From Dunaliella salina (taxonomy: Eukaryota > Chlorophyta > Chlorophyceae > Chlamydomonadales > Dunaliellaceae): a DNA stretch of 64,000 nt. Location of the stretch: NCBI GenBank assembly GCA_002284615.2, contig MU069666.1:149958-213957 (forward strand), read 5' to 3'. Shown one piece after another: positions 11,801-23,800 of this stretch (position 1 is its first letter; each line of letters begins with the position of its first letter). A program made the translations under genes and the position numbers. Below the pieces are notes generated by a model. The model had not been told where the DNA came from. It ran no database searches and saw nothing but the letters and a program-made list of their open reading frames with translations.

Positions 11801-14800
11801 TGAAGAGATGGCCCAGCAAGCATGAGGGGGGACTGCATGCACCTGCCTCCCTTATACGCTGTGCAAACCTGAGATGTGCATGCTACGCAAGGAGCACCGC
11901 ACTCTTCTGAAATGTGCGGGCTTCATAGGCTGCTGTCTTTGAAGTGAGATGAAAGCTCATGAACACTGTGCTCATTAGCAACACTCTAGTACCTTGGGCT
12001 CTGACACGAACGACCAGCGGATAGCCTCGCTTAACATCCTTTTCTTCTGTCTTTAAAACGCCGCTCCCAACAGCCAGAGTTTGACCAGCAACAAAGGTGT
12101 CACTTGGTCCCAGCTCAGGTCTGTTGTCTTGAAAGTTCTGTCTGTTGGAGGCCAGGTTGTAATCATTCACGGATGCGCTCCATGAGCCCAAAGTTCCACG
12201 TCCTGCAGGCACACAAGAAAAAGAATCTGATGCATGTACGGTCTCCTCCAGAGCAAAGCACNTGTCTTGCTAAGCAAGAGCAAGCAAGGAGCCCAGAGTG
12301 AGGTTGTGAAGGAGATGAAGGACAGGCTTCAAGATAAGGACTGGCTGTTACGATAAGGACTGGCTTCAAGATGAGGGCAGGGTTTCAGATAAGGACAGGT
12401 TTTCAGATAAGAGACAAGCTTCAACAGGCATAATTGATCCTGCCCAAAAGCTGAGGTGGAACACAATAGGCTTCTGAAAGTGAGGACAAATGGATGAAGC
12501 CAACAGACACTGGAAAATCCAGGTAATTAAGTTGGCCGTTTTTTACCAGGACAGAGTACAGAGCAGGTACAAGAATGCAAGTCTGTGCATCTCAACATGC
12601 AAAATTCAGGGGAATCAAAAACAAGGGTATTGCGTGCCGGCTCAATAAATTATGTAAAATGCATTTGAGCCTTGCAGACAAGGAGATATTAACAAACTGT
12701 GCTTGCATTAGCTTGCTTGCCAAGCAGGGGCAAGAGGCCCTTTCCTTATGAAAGTCTACAAGATTAACAGGCCAAACACACATGCTGCATCCTGAGCTGC
12801 TCCTGTGCAAGCATTCACACNGGAGAAGCAATGGGGACTCATTACCAGGAGGTGCTGGCCCTTCAGGATCAAGCTCAAAAATGCTGACCTCCATGTTGTC
12901 ATTGTACTCTGTCATGCCTTGCATTGCTGCTTGACTGCGAGAAGGAAAATGCATGTTGATGAAAGCATTGAAGCCCATGTTGTTGGGCGGCTTGACACTG
13001 CAAGGAAGCTGTCAAGCAGCAAGCACATGCTGGGAAACCCTAAGCAAACAGAAATCATGAGCCACATCAGCAACAAATCCATATGACTGGCTCTGAGTAT
13101 CAGACAGAATCCAAGCAGCACATTTGGGGGTGACAGGGATGGACAAAAAGGAGAGGACAGTACAAACAAGAAAGTGACAAGTTCTTGGNGGCAAGTATGT
13201 GTGGACAGATGTGCATGCGATTAGGAATGTCAGACAATGCCTGGGGGAATGTATTCTTTTATTTTACCTTTGTAAATTCTAAAAGCAATGCAGCTGATCT
13301 TAAGGAAGTTAAAGCTATTTCATTGCTTCAGAAGAAGCGCATGGGCTTATTTGGGTTGAGTGCCTGGTGCTTCAAAGACAAAAGCATTTTTGGTGGCATT
13401 GCTTGACACAACATGGGANGGCTCTGGTAATGCTCTAACGAGCACACTCACCTGAGATACTNGTTGGAGCCAAAAACAAACTCAAATTGAAGCTTGCTGT
13501 TGACTTCTGGCCTCATAACAAACTCAAGCGTGACCTNTGAGTAGATCTTTGCATCGGGAGGAACAGTATTCTGCCACTGATCGAGCATGTGAGCAGCTGG
13601 GGAGGCTAGATTGAGCAAGAACNGCCAGGCAGACTCCTTTTCCCCTGGCCTGGGCTCTTCTGGATCCACAGGAACAGCTGAAATTCCTGTTCAAGAGATG
13701 CAGGCAGCAGCAAGCAAGCCTGGGAATGAATCCACGAAAAATGGATGCAAAGGAGTTGTCACTACTGTGCGCTGCCGCATTAATGAGCAGAAATGCACAA
13801 CTATCATAAGACATTGATCAGTCAGTTCTGCGGAGAATAGTGATCTCTGAGCTACAGGAAGCTTGCAAGTAAGCGTGATCAAAGGCCTTGTTGATTAAAG
13901 AAAACATTTAGGCACAGCAAGAAATTCACAAATCCCAACATGTACAACTGATAAGAGTTTTGAAGAGCAGCAAAAGACTAGGCATGAGCAAGGCAATGTT
14001 TGGATCTTTATGCAAGATTTGTGGCCTAAGTGGTTGACACAAAAACAATGTTATACGTTCAATACAGCCTAAAATGAGACTGACAGAGTGGGTTGCTTCG
14101 GTAGAAAAAAGACAGCGGCAGAACGTTCAAGGGGACATTTCTAAATTTAAGCCTCACCTATGTTCTCCAAAAAATAGCTCCTTGGGTCATCTGAAACACT
14201 GAAGTTTAAAGACCCATTTGCATTTGCCATTTTCCTTTGGATGAGCGGGGGCCGGGTGGAGGAAAGGAGCGTAAACCGAGAGGGATCAACAATCAGTGCG
14301 GCTTGCTCTCGGGCAATGTCCTGAAAACTTGGATTGCTGAAACGGTCAAATACGGAGCAACTGCAAGGATGTGGGTGGCAGGCAGTGTCTCAGTGACAAG
14401 AGGAATGAAAGACTAGGTAAGCAATCAAGCCGGCACGCAAGAGGAATGAAAGGCTAAGTAGGCAGTACAGCTGGCATGCATAAGGATGGCTTCCTTTCTT
14501 TCTGACAAGCAGGCTAGCATAGGGTGGGCCAAGTGTCTCATGATTTATGAGTCATAAGCCTGTGTAAGACAGAGCTAACCTAGGAGAAATTCAGAGATGA
14601 GCCCATTAAAAATTGGAAACCAGTGGGCACACACTACAAACAACATGCATGCCTCTCAATTGCCGCATTGGTGCTCTTACCTGCACTTGCTCCATTCCCC
14701 GACCTCCCATTCAGGATTAATATCTGCAAGACGGTCAAAAGCATCCTCAAGGAAGTCAAAAATCTGTGCCCCCTTCCTGACGCGCCCCTCCTTGCCAGTG

Positions 14801-17800
14801 AACCAATTATCAATCTGCAAGTAACATCATGAACTCATGACTCTCCAAAACATGATAAAAGAGATGGGGTTTAAAAAGGCTTCAGGTAGATGATTTTGTG
14901 GGAATGCCTTAAAACTCACCACTTGAACATCATTAGAAAGCTCCTCATAAGTCAATGGAAAAAGGCCTGTCGCAGCTCGTGGGCGAGCCACAAGCGAACC
15001 CTCTGATTGGAGGAGCTTTCTTGTACCCTCCTTGGAGGAAGAGTTGATTTTCTCTTCTTCACTTCCAAGTGTATCAGATTCAATGGCAATTATTGGTTGG
15101 TTGAAAACGTCAATCTGAAGTCCAAGTGTCCACTCTGCCGATTGAGTCAGGTACTCATCGTTCCATGGATGTCGATTCATAACCATGTGCACATATGTCC
15201 AGAATGCAAGTGCCTCTTGCCTCCTGCAAAGAGAGCATTTAACAGATGATGCCACATGCCAAATTTCAAATTCCTTACCATTGATGAATTCCATGCACTT
15301 GCAGCTGAAGTGCAGCCAAAGCTTCAGGGTCGTAACATGGACATACCACGTGTAAGTGCATAAAAGGCCAATGGATGCTGTCAGGTCAAGAGCATTTGTT
15401 GTGTGAGTTGCACAGAGCTGACACGTAAAGGGAGGCATGACTGAAAAAAACAGTTTACACTCACGGTGCAACGTCAACTGGAAGTCCTCCTAGTGACATC
15501 ACGAGGTCAAGGTTCCACTGAAGGCCCACATCTGCTTCAACATGTACTTTTTCAGGCTGAAATTCGCCGTCCTGGGTGTAAATCTTGGGCCCATACATCC
15601 TAATATTTGGCATGCCTTCATCATGAATTCTGCACAGGACAAATTGAAAGCATTCATTGTAACATCTAGGCCCATGGAGAAGTTCAGCTTGGCTGCTAAA
15701 ATGTGTGAAGGTGATGACCAAATGGTTTACACTTGTGGAGACAATCACGTTCTGATGGGGGTGTTGCCACCTGTCTCCTTAATTTCGTATCCAGCTTCAA
15801 AAGAAAAGCCTGATTCACCATCAATGTTGTCTTTGCCCCCCACACCAATGAGCAGGCGCAGCGGATCAGGTTCATCATCCAGATCTGATACAGTCATTTT
15901 ACCCTGCATGTCACCAAGGCATGGTATTTTGATGGCTTGCATTGGTACCAGCACAAAGGGCACACACACACACAGGTGATTTGAACACCTTCACAGGTAG
16001 GCCTGAGGGCTATAATTCACAAATTGTTGCACATTGATATGGTAAGCAGGTCTGTGATTGCACAACAGACAGGCTCAAGGAATGAGAGAGATCCAATCCC
16101 AATGCCACGACAACTTCTTTTGCTCAGCAAATCCATTTTGGATCTATCCGCTGGGCACACATTTTTCTAGCTTATTTGTTTGTGCATCCTCACCTTCAAA
16201 GCATAGCTGAGACCAATTTTGATCTCTAATTCAAACCCTCCAAAACTTTGGCCAAACGCAGGGAACTTGATGGGTGCGGTTCCTTGAGAATTGGTGTTTT
16301 GGGAGCTGCCGTCTTGATTTGCCAGGATCTCTAAGCCCCAAAACATATCTCCTTGAGCTTCAAGGCTTATCTGCGTCAAAGAAATTACATCCAAATTCCA
16401 GTCCAGGAAGAAGTAAATGAGTAGGTTAAAGAACGCTGGGTCACACAATTTAGCATAATTGCCCTTGGTGCTGGCAGGCTGCTTCTTGATGTGCAAGGCG
16501 AGTTTACCTTGAAATGGCGGATGTACACATCCAATCCAGAACGCCCAATTTGAAGGATAAAGTGCAGCTGCACATCTACTTTAGCCCAGCATTCTTTGCA
16601 CTTCATCTCAACCCCTGTGACGACCAAAGTTGGAAAACCTGTGAGCTCTTTTGAACAAACAGGGATATAATTGATTGTCACGTGGCGTTGTACAAATGTA
16701 GCAACATACACAACACCAAGTGAGCGTATGCATTGCATTTAAGCAAGAAAGAATCTCACCAGCTATACCAACTGTCAAAAAATCGAGAGGCACAGTCTGC
16801 ACAAAGAGCATTGCAGCAAAAAATAAGTCAGTGATTACACAAAGAAAATGTGGTCTTCACCAGTCAGAAGCACATTCTTCTTGCCAACTTTTGCCGCATC
16901 ACAGCTTTACCTGTTCATTTCTGCAGGACTAGCTCACCTGGAAAATTGGGATATCTTGCCTTTTTGCAACAGATCCGTCCAAGTTCCAGGGAAAAATGCG
17001 TACTTCTGGATGCCATTCAGGACCTATGGGCTGCAAGCAGGAAGAATGTGCGTGGTGACAAACAAGGCAAATGCGCTTGACCTGTACATCTACAGCCGCA
17101 CCAAATGCAATTGCATGCACAAACAACAAAGAAATCCAGTGAATCTTGAGCCTGGTATGCACCACAGAGCATCACAAACTGTGGCGTTGCCGTGTTGCTG
17201 AAACTTACAAATATAGGGCCCTGATCGCCGATTACAGGACCACATATGCCCGCATATCTACAGATTGGGCTTTTGCTGTCATCGTCACTGCTGCTGTTGT
17301 CATCTTCGTCACGAGACTGTTGAGGCACAATCAAGAACTTAAATCTTTAAGATTTGAGTCTGGAATGCCAAATGGCCAAATTTCCTTATGGAGTTTGTCC
17401 CAGCAAAGACTTGTAGCTGTTCAAGGATTTCAAGCATCTAACCTTCCAACATGCGCCCAAACAATTGCAGTCTGCGTCAGAATCCATCAGCACGTATGTC
17501 CTCTCTGCAACCAGAAGTGCCTAATCCCCTCAGGGTGTCAATGCCTGCATACCTCTAATTAGTGAAGTACATTACATTTCCCGTGCCATGATCATGAAAG
17601 AATCCTGCAGGTATCCTCCACCAGATCCTTCAGGCTACCCGGCCCAGCAAGACACCAAACTCCTGGTCGTGCTTCATAATGAAGCATTTGAGGATAAACC
17701 CAGGCAAGTTTTACTTTGACGAACAAACTCAACCCCCACACCCCAGGAGATTACCGGCTACTTATATCTCACTGCTTGCCCTAGACACCCCCCCCCCCCT

Positions 17801-20800
17801 TTTGAAGCGCAGCAGATGCAACAAAGTAGGATAAGCTATGAAGAATGGATAAGGAGTGCTTTTCGCACCAGCCAATCAGCATTTAGGATACTTGAGCCCA
17901 CTTTGCTGAAGCAAGCCCTGCAAAGATGTCAAAATTTTGGTGCTGCTGGTAACTTTCTTGATCTCATTTGACTCCCCTTCTTGTCATCTTGGCCAAGGGG
18001 ATTCGGAGTGCCTAGGTAACATGCATCCTCCTATCATGGATTGAGATCAGAAGTGATTTTGCTTCTGGTCCTGTTGTTTTTTCTTTCATCCACAAATGAG
18101 CTTCCCAACATCTTATGCAGCATGCCATGCACAAAGCCATGCAGATGTGCATGAGATAATTCACGGCTCCCATGGCTTTAATATTCCTGAGCAAATCAGA
18201 GCTCAAATCCCTTGAAGGCAGCCAGCAAGCAAGCCTGAGACTTCCTTAGTAACGATTGCACAAAGTTATCCTTACCTTTTGGTCGCTGTGGGCACACAAT
18301 TTTCCAGTTCGAGATGAGTTGTGAACGCAAAGAAGGTTCCACTGCCAGCATCCATGGTAAAGGGGACCATTAGCTATTTCAGCCAAAGCTTGCCCCTTCA
18401 GGATTTCTTCAGCCTTCTTAGGCATTTTCTTCCCTTGAGCGCGGTGCTGCTTACCAATGGCGGACCCTCAAATCCTTTGTTTTTGCACTTGGTGCAAAGG
18501 ATACTTGATGAACGATGACCTTTATTGCGCTGGACCATCCCCTGCTCTCTAGGATAAGAGACATCATTAGGATAAGACTTGGCGGCTTTATTCATGTTCA
18601 GGTTTGGGCACATTCCTCTAGCTGTTTTTGTTATTCCTTTCAATTTGCACTCATGTGGTGAGGACTCATGCGCTAGAAGGTGGTGATGGCTGATAGATCC
18701 TGAACAAAGCTAAGTCGATTCTAATGCTTCAGACAAAATAAAAATTGCAAGAGGGGCTCAGTTGGCCAATTTTACAGGACTTACTCTCTCACTCTCGCGT
18801 CTCTATTTCTCCACTTTGACCGTGCCAACAGGAGGGCAAAATTTTTTTTTACGTCATTTCATTTTTTTTGTGTGCACAGGTGTTCCTGGACCCTCCACCA
18901 CCCCACAACTGCACTTATAGCCACCTATCTAGACAGCAAGAAACCAATTCCCTCCTTCTTTAATTCCCCATTCATCTGCACTTGCTACGGCTCTGGAAAG
19001 TAAGTTGCAGCAAAGGAATGGAGCAAAAACTATTCACTATACGCCCGGAGGGGACTCTTTTTGAGCTACGTGTCTCCTCTTCCTTAATTGATGTAGGGAT
19101 AGTTTCTCTGCCTACGTAGTTTTTCTTTTTCTTTCCCGTAGTTTTTCTTTTTCTTTTCATGCCCAAGAATACCTGCCCTGGCAGCCACCATAAGTAGCTT
19201 GCAGGTCCGCAAGCTGCCCTCCTAATTTTACCATGCAGCAAAATATCCCATTTCTATCACAGTCTTGGAAGCTGCTGCATGTTTGCCTGTGCACCCTCAG
19301 CAGCCCACACCCATGCACATGTGGCACTGGCTCCAGGTCATGCACAGACCCCCATTAATTCAATGTTTGTCAAGAGGGCACCAAGCAACAGGACTTGTGC
19401 TCAGGAATCCAATGGAGATATTAAATTGTGGAGAAGTGGCCCATGACAAATTGGAGGGGAGGACCCAAAAAGTCTGGACTCCCCTGATCCGCCCACCCTT
19501 GCCAATCTTCTCCTGTGGAACCCCTACAAACACCAATTGGTAGCCATTCTGTTCAGGGATTCAGAATTAATTTTGTTTAATTTGTACATGATAGGAAATA
19601 TGATTTCTGACACCTGATTTTTCACACTCAATTCCACATTCACCAAAAATAAAAAATGGAAGGACCCCAGATCATTCTCCGGGCCCCTGATAAGCTCACC
19701 AAGGAACACAGCACTGAACTTTTGTTCCAAATATCCTTTGTATCCATGCACAACGATAGAATCCTGTATTTCCAAAGAAAGGAGAGAAGAAGAAAGTCAA
19801 ATTCAACTTTTTGGTGCCCATTGTGCTGCATTGTATCTGAGGGACATGGCTGCAGTCCTGCATACTGCCAAGTCCTTCCACTTAATTTTTTGTGCATAAC
19901 GCCTTCTAGACACATTGGCTATGACCATTCAAGGATAGCAAGTTTGATGCGGTGAGTGGGTGGTCTGAAATAGAGACCTCAAGGCATCAAAGAAGAGTAT
20001 GTACTGCAGCCAGATAGGCAATGATTGCCACCTGTTGAGCACGAGTGCCGCAGACAGGAACCCAACAAGGAACCCAAGTTTGAAGGGCACTGGTTACAGT
20101 CACCTACGCAAAGAACATACAAAGAGAGGGAGGTCTGGGTCCTCGACTCCCCCGTCGAGCAGAATGCCACAACCCACACAGACCAATCTCACGAGAAAGA
20201 CTCGACTCTGAAGGCCCACATAGCTTGAATGGAAAGTCCATTGGAAAGTCCATTGGAAAGTCCATTCTCTTTCTGTGCATGAAACCTGCACATTTTTTGC
20301 ACCTCAAGGTGCCCCCTAAAGCAAATGCAGCATATCCTCGCTGGCGAAAGCCCTCCTGGCCCTCACTAGCTGTCCCTTCTTCCCCCTCTGACAAAGGAGC
20401 TTCATGACTCTGAATGACTCTGATGCAACTGTCCTGAATCGATTCAGAAACAATTAACGCTTCCCACATACTCTTTTGTCAAAATACTGGCCTTTTAAGG
20501 ATGCCCCTTACCGGAGTTCTTTGTTTGCAGTTGTTCTGCAACCTGCGCCTCTGCAGTGCGTCAGGCTCTAGAAGGAGGTCAGCATGTGAGGAAGCTGTTG
20601 TCCCACCGCCTTGGTCTTGTGCCTCCCTGGCGGCCTGTGTGTAGCCCTCAGAGCCACCTACAGAATGCCCAGGGCCCTGTTGGGCAGGGCCTACAGCTGT
20701 GCTTTGCTTGCTGGGTGTCTGTGGCTGCCTTGTGAAAGGGTGCATGGGGTGGCCCACAGGGTATGTCTTCATGTCTACATTGGCATACTGGAAAGCCTGT

Positions 20801-23800
20801 GTAAACTCCACCTGCAAGGTTTACCGTGAGGCAGGAAAAGCCAATCAGTGGCACCAAAACAGGTTGCTCACCTAAAACCACTTTGATCATACGCGATAGC
20901 AAGGGAGGAAGATACGGAGCCTGGTAAGAGCTGTTGTTGCACCTTGCAGTTTGCATTGTCACATATGTCTATTGGAAAAAGTCTGACCAGGAAGGTGTGT
21001 CTAGGACCTTCACTGCCATGATGCATTNATCAACAGAGCGCAGCTGCTGTGGTGTGTATACCCAGGATTGACTGACTGTTTCTCAAACTGGGTCCACNNG
21101 TCCACCTCTCAACTTGGCTGCTTTACACTTGACACAGCTGNGGAGATGATCCTCAAGAGAGTCAAGGATACCTCTGATCATGAAGCCGGGGATTGTGATT
21201 GTCATCCGCACAACTCCTTCCAGAGAACTCACGTTTTCAGAAGGCAGCAACGCCACCACTGCAGGGGCTGCATCAGGATCAAGGCGTGGGGCATCCAACA
21301 ATTTCCTGTAAAATGGCACGGCCTTGCCCTCCTGAGGAGACACACACCTGCACAAGCAGGATTCAAATTTTGGCAAATTGTTGTACAGGCAGGAAGTGGC
21401 AATTTTGGGNAGGAAGCGCCCTGCAGCCACCCCCCTAGCCTGGGAGAAACATCCTTGGACCACCTACGTCCAACAAGCATGATCATCGTTGCTCTCCTGT
21501 TGGGACTCGCCCAGATNCCTCTTGAAAAGTGATGCAGGTCTTCCTCCGACAAGCCTGCAAGCCTGTGGTTGTGACCCATCATAATATCGATGGGAGGATC
21601 ATGGAGCAAATAGTATGGGCTTACCCTGTCTGCCTCCCTCCAGTCACAACAATGCCAGGCCTCCAGCTTAAGACCTCACGAATGCTTGCGCCAGCTCTGG
21701 TGGTGTCCTCCAGCACAAGGCGCAGATCCCCTCTTTTCTCAGGAGTTGGGGGAAGGCTGCTGCAGTCCACTTGCTTCACAAACTCGTGGTCATCCAGCAA
21801 CACTGTGCTGTCAGTCTGTGGCGCATCAAAGACATGCACCAACCTGGATGTCAGAATGCTGTGTGTGTCCACACATCCAGAGCACACAGCTTCGTCTTGC
21901 CCTCACTGCACACATACCTTTGCCTAATTAGGAATTGCTCACCTGAACCCAGTCAGGTATGCCTCCATGAAAGAAAAGGAGGACCTTCAAATGGACTCAG
22001 GCTCCGATGCAAGTTGTAAACAAACAAGGAGAAGCTTGTTGGCAAGCGAGTGCACCTTGCAAGCTTTCCATGTCTACGAATACTGGGCTATGCTGCATGA
22101 GCAGTTTCATCATCTTCACTAATTTCCAATTTCAAACAGCTGGTCCAAGAAACCAGTAGGGGCTTGGATGAAGCACCCGGCAAACAGGTTTTAATTAACC
22201 ACACGCCACTTTAAAGAGCAACACACCTCTGAAGCGTGCAGGTTCAGCAGAGCATGAATGCCAATTTTGGTGAAGGACCACTTTGCTCACTTTCAAGGCC
22301 CAAAACTGGTAACCACCTGCGCTCTTACAATTGCTCGTGAATAAAGAACCACCACACCAGGTTTTCTCAGATTAGGGTGCCAATCACCGTGGCAAAGGTG
22401 AGGAAAAAATGGATTAGGCCGCAAGTTTGTTGCTGAAATGAGGACTATGTCCCCACTTTCCTTAAAGCACTTCTTCTTTTTACCCCAATCCCTTCCTTAT
22501 CCCCCAAAAACTCCTTGTGATCCCTTGAGACTCCTTGATGCACCTCTTCTTTAAACTTTCCCTTGCATCTGGTTACAAAATCCAAGGGCCATGGCTCCAT
22601 CGAATCACCATTATCACGGGGAAGACCTCGTTCCCCCTCCCTGCTGCTGTGAGCGTTGTATCCTAAGAAACTAACATACTTCCAGAGGTGGACAACTCCC
22701 CACTAAATGGGCATGGTTTTTACACGCTTCCAGCATCAAAGGGCCTTGGCCGGTCAAGCTTGGTTGAAATTANGTCTGCAGCACCAACCAAAATTGGGGC
22801 CCATAAGCACGATCAGTCCCGGCATGCGCGCAAACCATACTCTTTTACCACCGTGGCGTTCATGTAACCCTAAACTTTTAACCATAGAAATTCCGTTATG
22901 GAGCATATACTGCACCAGTGGGCTTGGGTGACTTCTTATGATTGGGGGCCCTTCTATTGCACAAAAGAATGTAATTGTAAAAAAAGTGGAGTGAAAGGTC
23001 CCAGTGGTTGGTAAGATACAGAAGTTCAGCCATCTCCCTTGAAGAAAATTCAGAACAGAACGGGTNCCAGAAAGGTCAATTCTTTACCTCCTCTTTTCCT
23101 TCATCCAAATTTGGGCCAGCTGGGCTGCTTATGAAGAGTAGACAAGCAGGCAGGCTTAAGCAAGCTTGCCATGCAGNGCAGGGTATGCTCAGGGAGTACA
23201 AATCCCCTGTCGGAANCCTTACGCTGCACAAAAAGGACCTCAACCAATTGCCATGNGACGGCGTTTCCCAACTGACACATCTATGGTTTCCATTTGCCAT
23301 GCCAGCATTTGTGATGTACAGAGGATTCTTAGCCTAAGTGCTTCAACAAGCGCATGCTTTCAGCTGGCCAGCAGTGTCACATGCCTCATGATATGAGGCA
23401 GCATGTTCACTTGCGCAACATGTTTGCACGTGTGCAAGCATAGCTCTTACGCTTCTGCTCAGACCAGGTGCACCTGATTCTGAAGCTCCAGGGCCCATGG
23501 CCTGCTGGTGAACTGCAAAGCTTCTAGTTTAACTTGAACAAGAGCGAACAAGCTAGCACAACATCCAGTTAGCCAGTTTCATCTGCTGGCAGACACGGCT
23601 CCTTTCGCGCTAAGATTGTGGAGGGAGTATGCATTCAAGCTGTACTTGGAATCATCTAGGGAGCTCAGCTGGAATGCCCCCCGGTTCCAGAATTGCCACT
23701 AACTTGAAGGTCCCTAGCAGGGTACTGACTGTCCATTTTCGTGCAGAGCCTCCTTACCATCCGGAACTTGCTGCGCCCCACATTCCATTCTCCTTGCTCC

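Larger units (their letters stand above)
17317..20511. other. Left-arm-specific 3.2-kb intron insertion
   Basis: Exon 20512-20811 ends in phase 0 and exon 17209-17316 starts in phase 0, so this can be one intron. The right arm has only 379 bases here (28204-28582). It holds a plus-orientation retroelement 3' end at 19.1 kb, a three-copy GGAAAGTCCATT minisatellite at 20229-20268, and a C-rich run near 17791. A possible extra exon near 20310-20430 reads EGEEGTASEGQEG, acidic like the linker, but it lacks a right-arm match and I do not include it in the gene. Confidence 0.55.

Noticed and set aside
21068..21532. 154-codon plus-strand frame, and its mirror at 27177-27641
   Set aside because: It is antisense to spliced exons that are conserved in phase with the rest of the gene. 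The overlap is a shadow.
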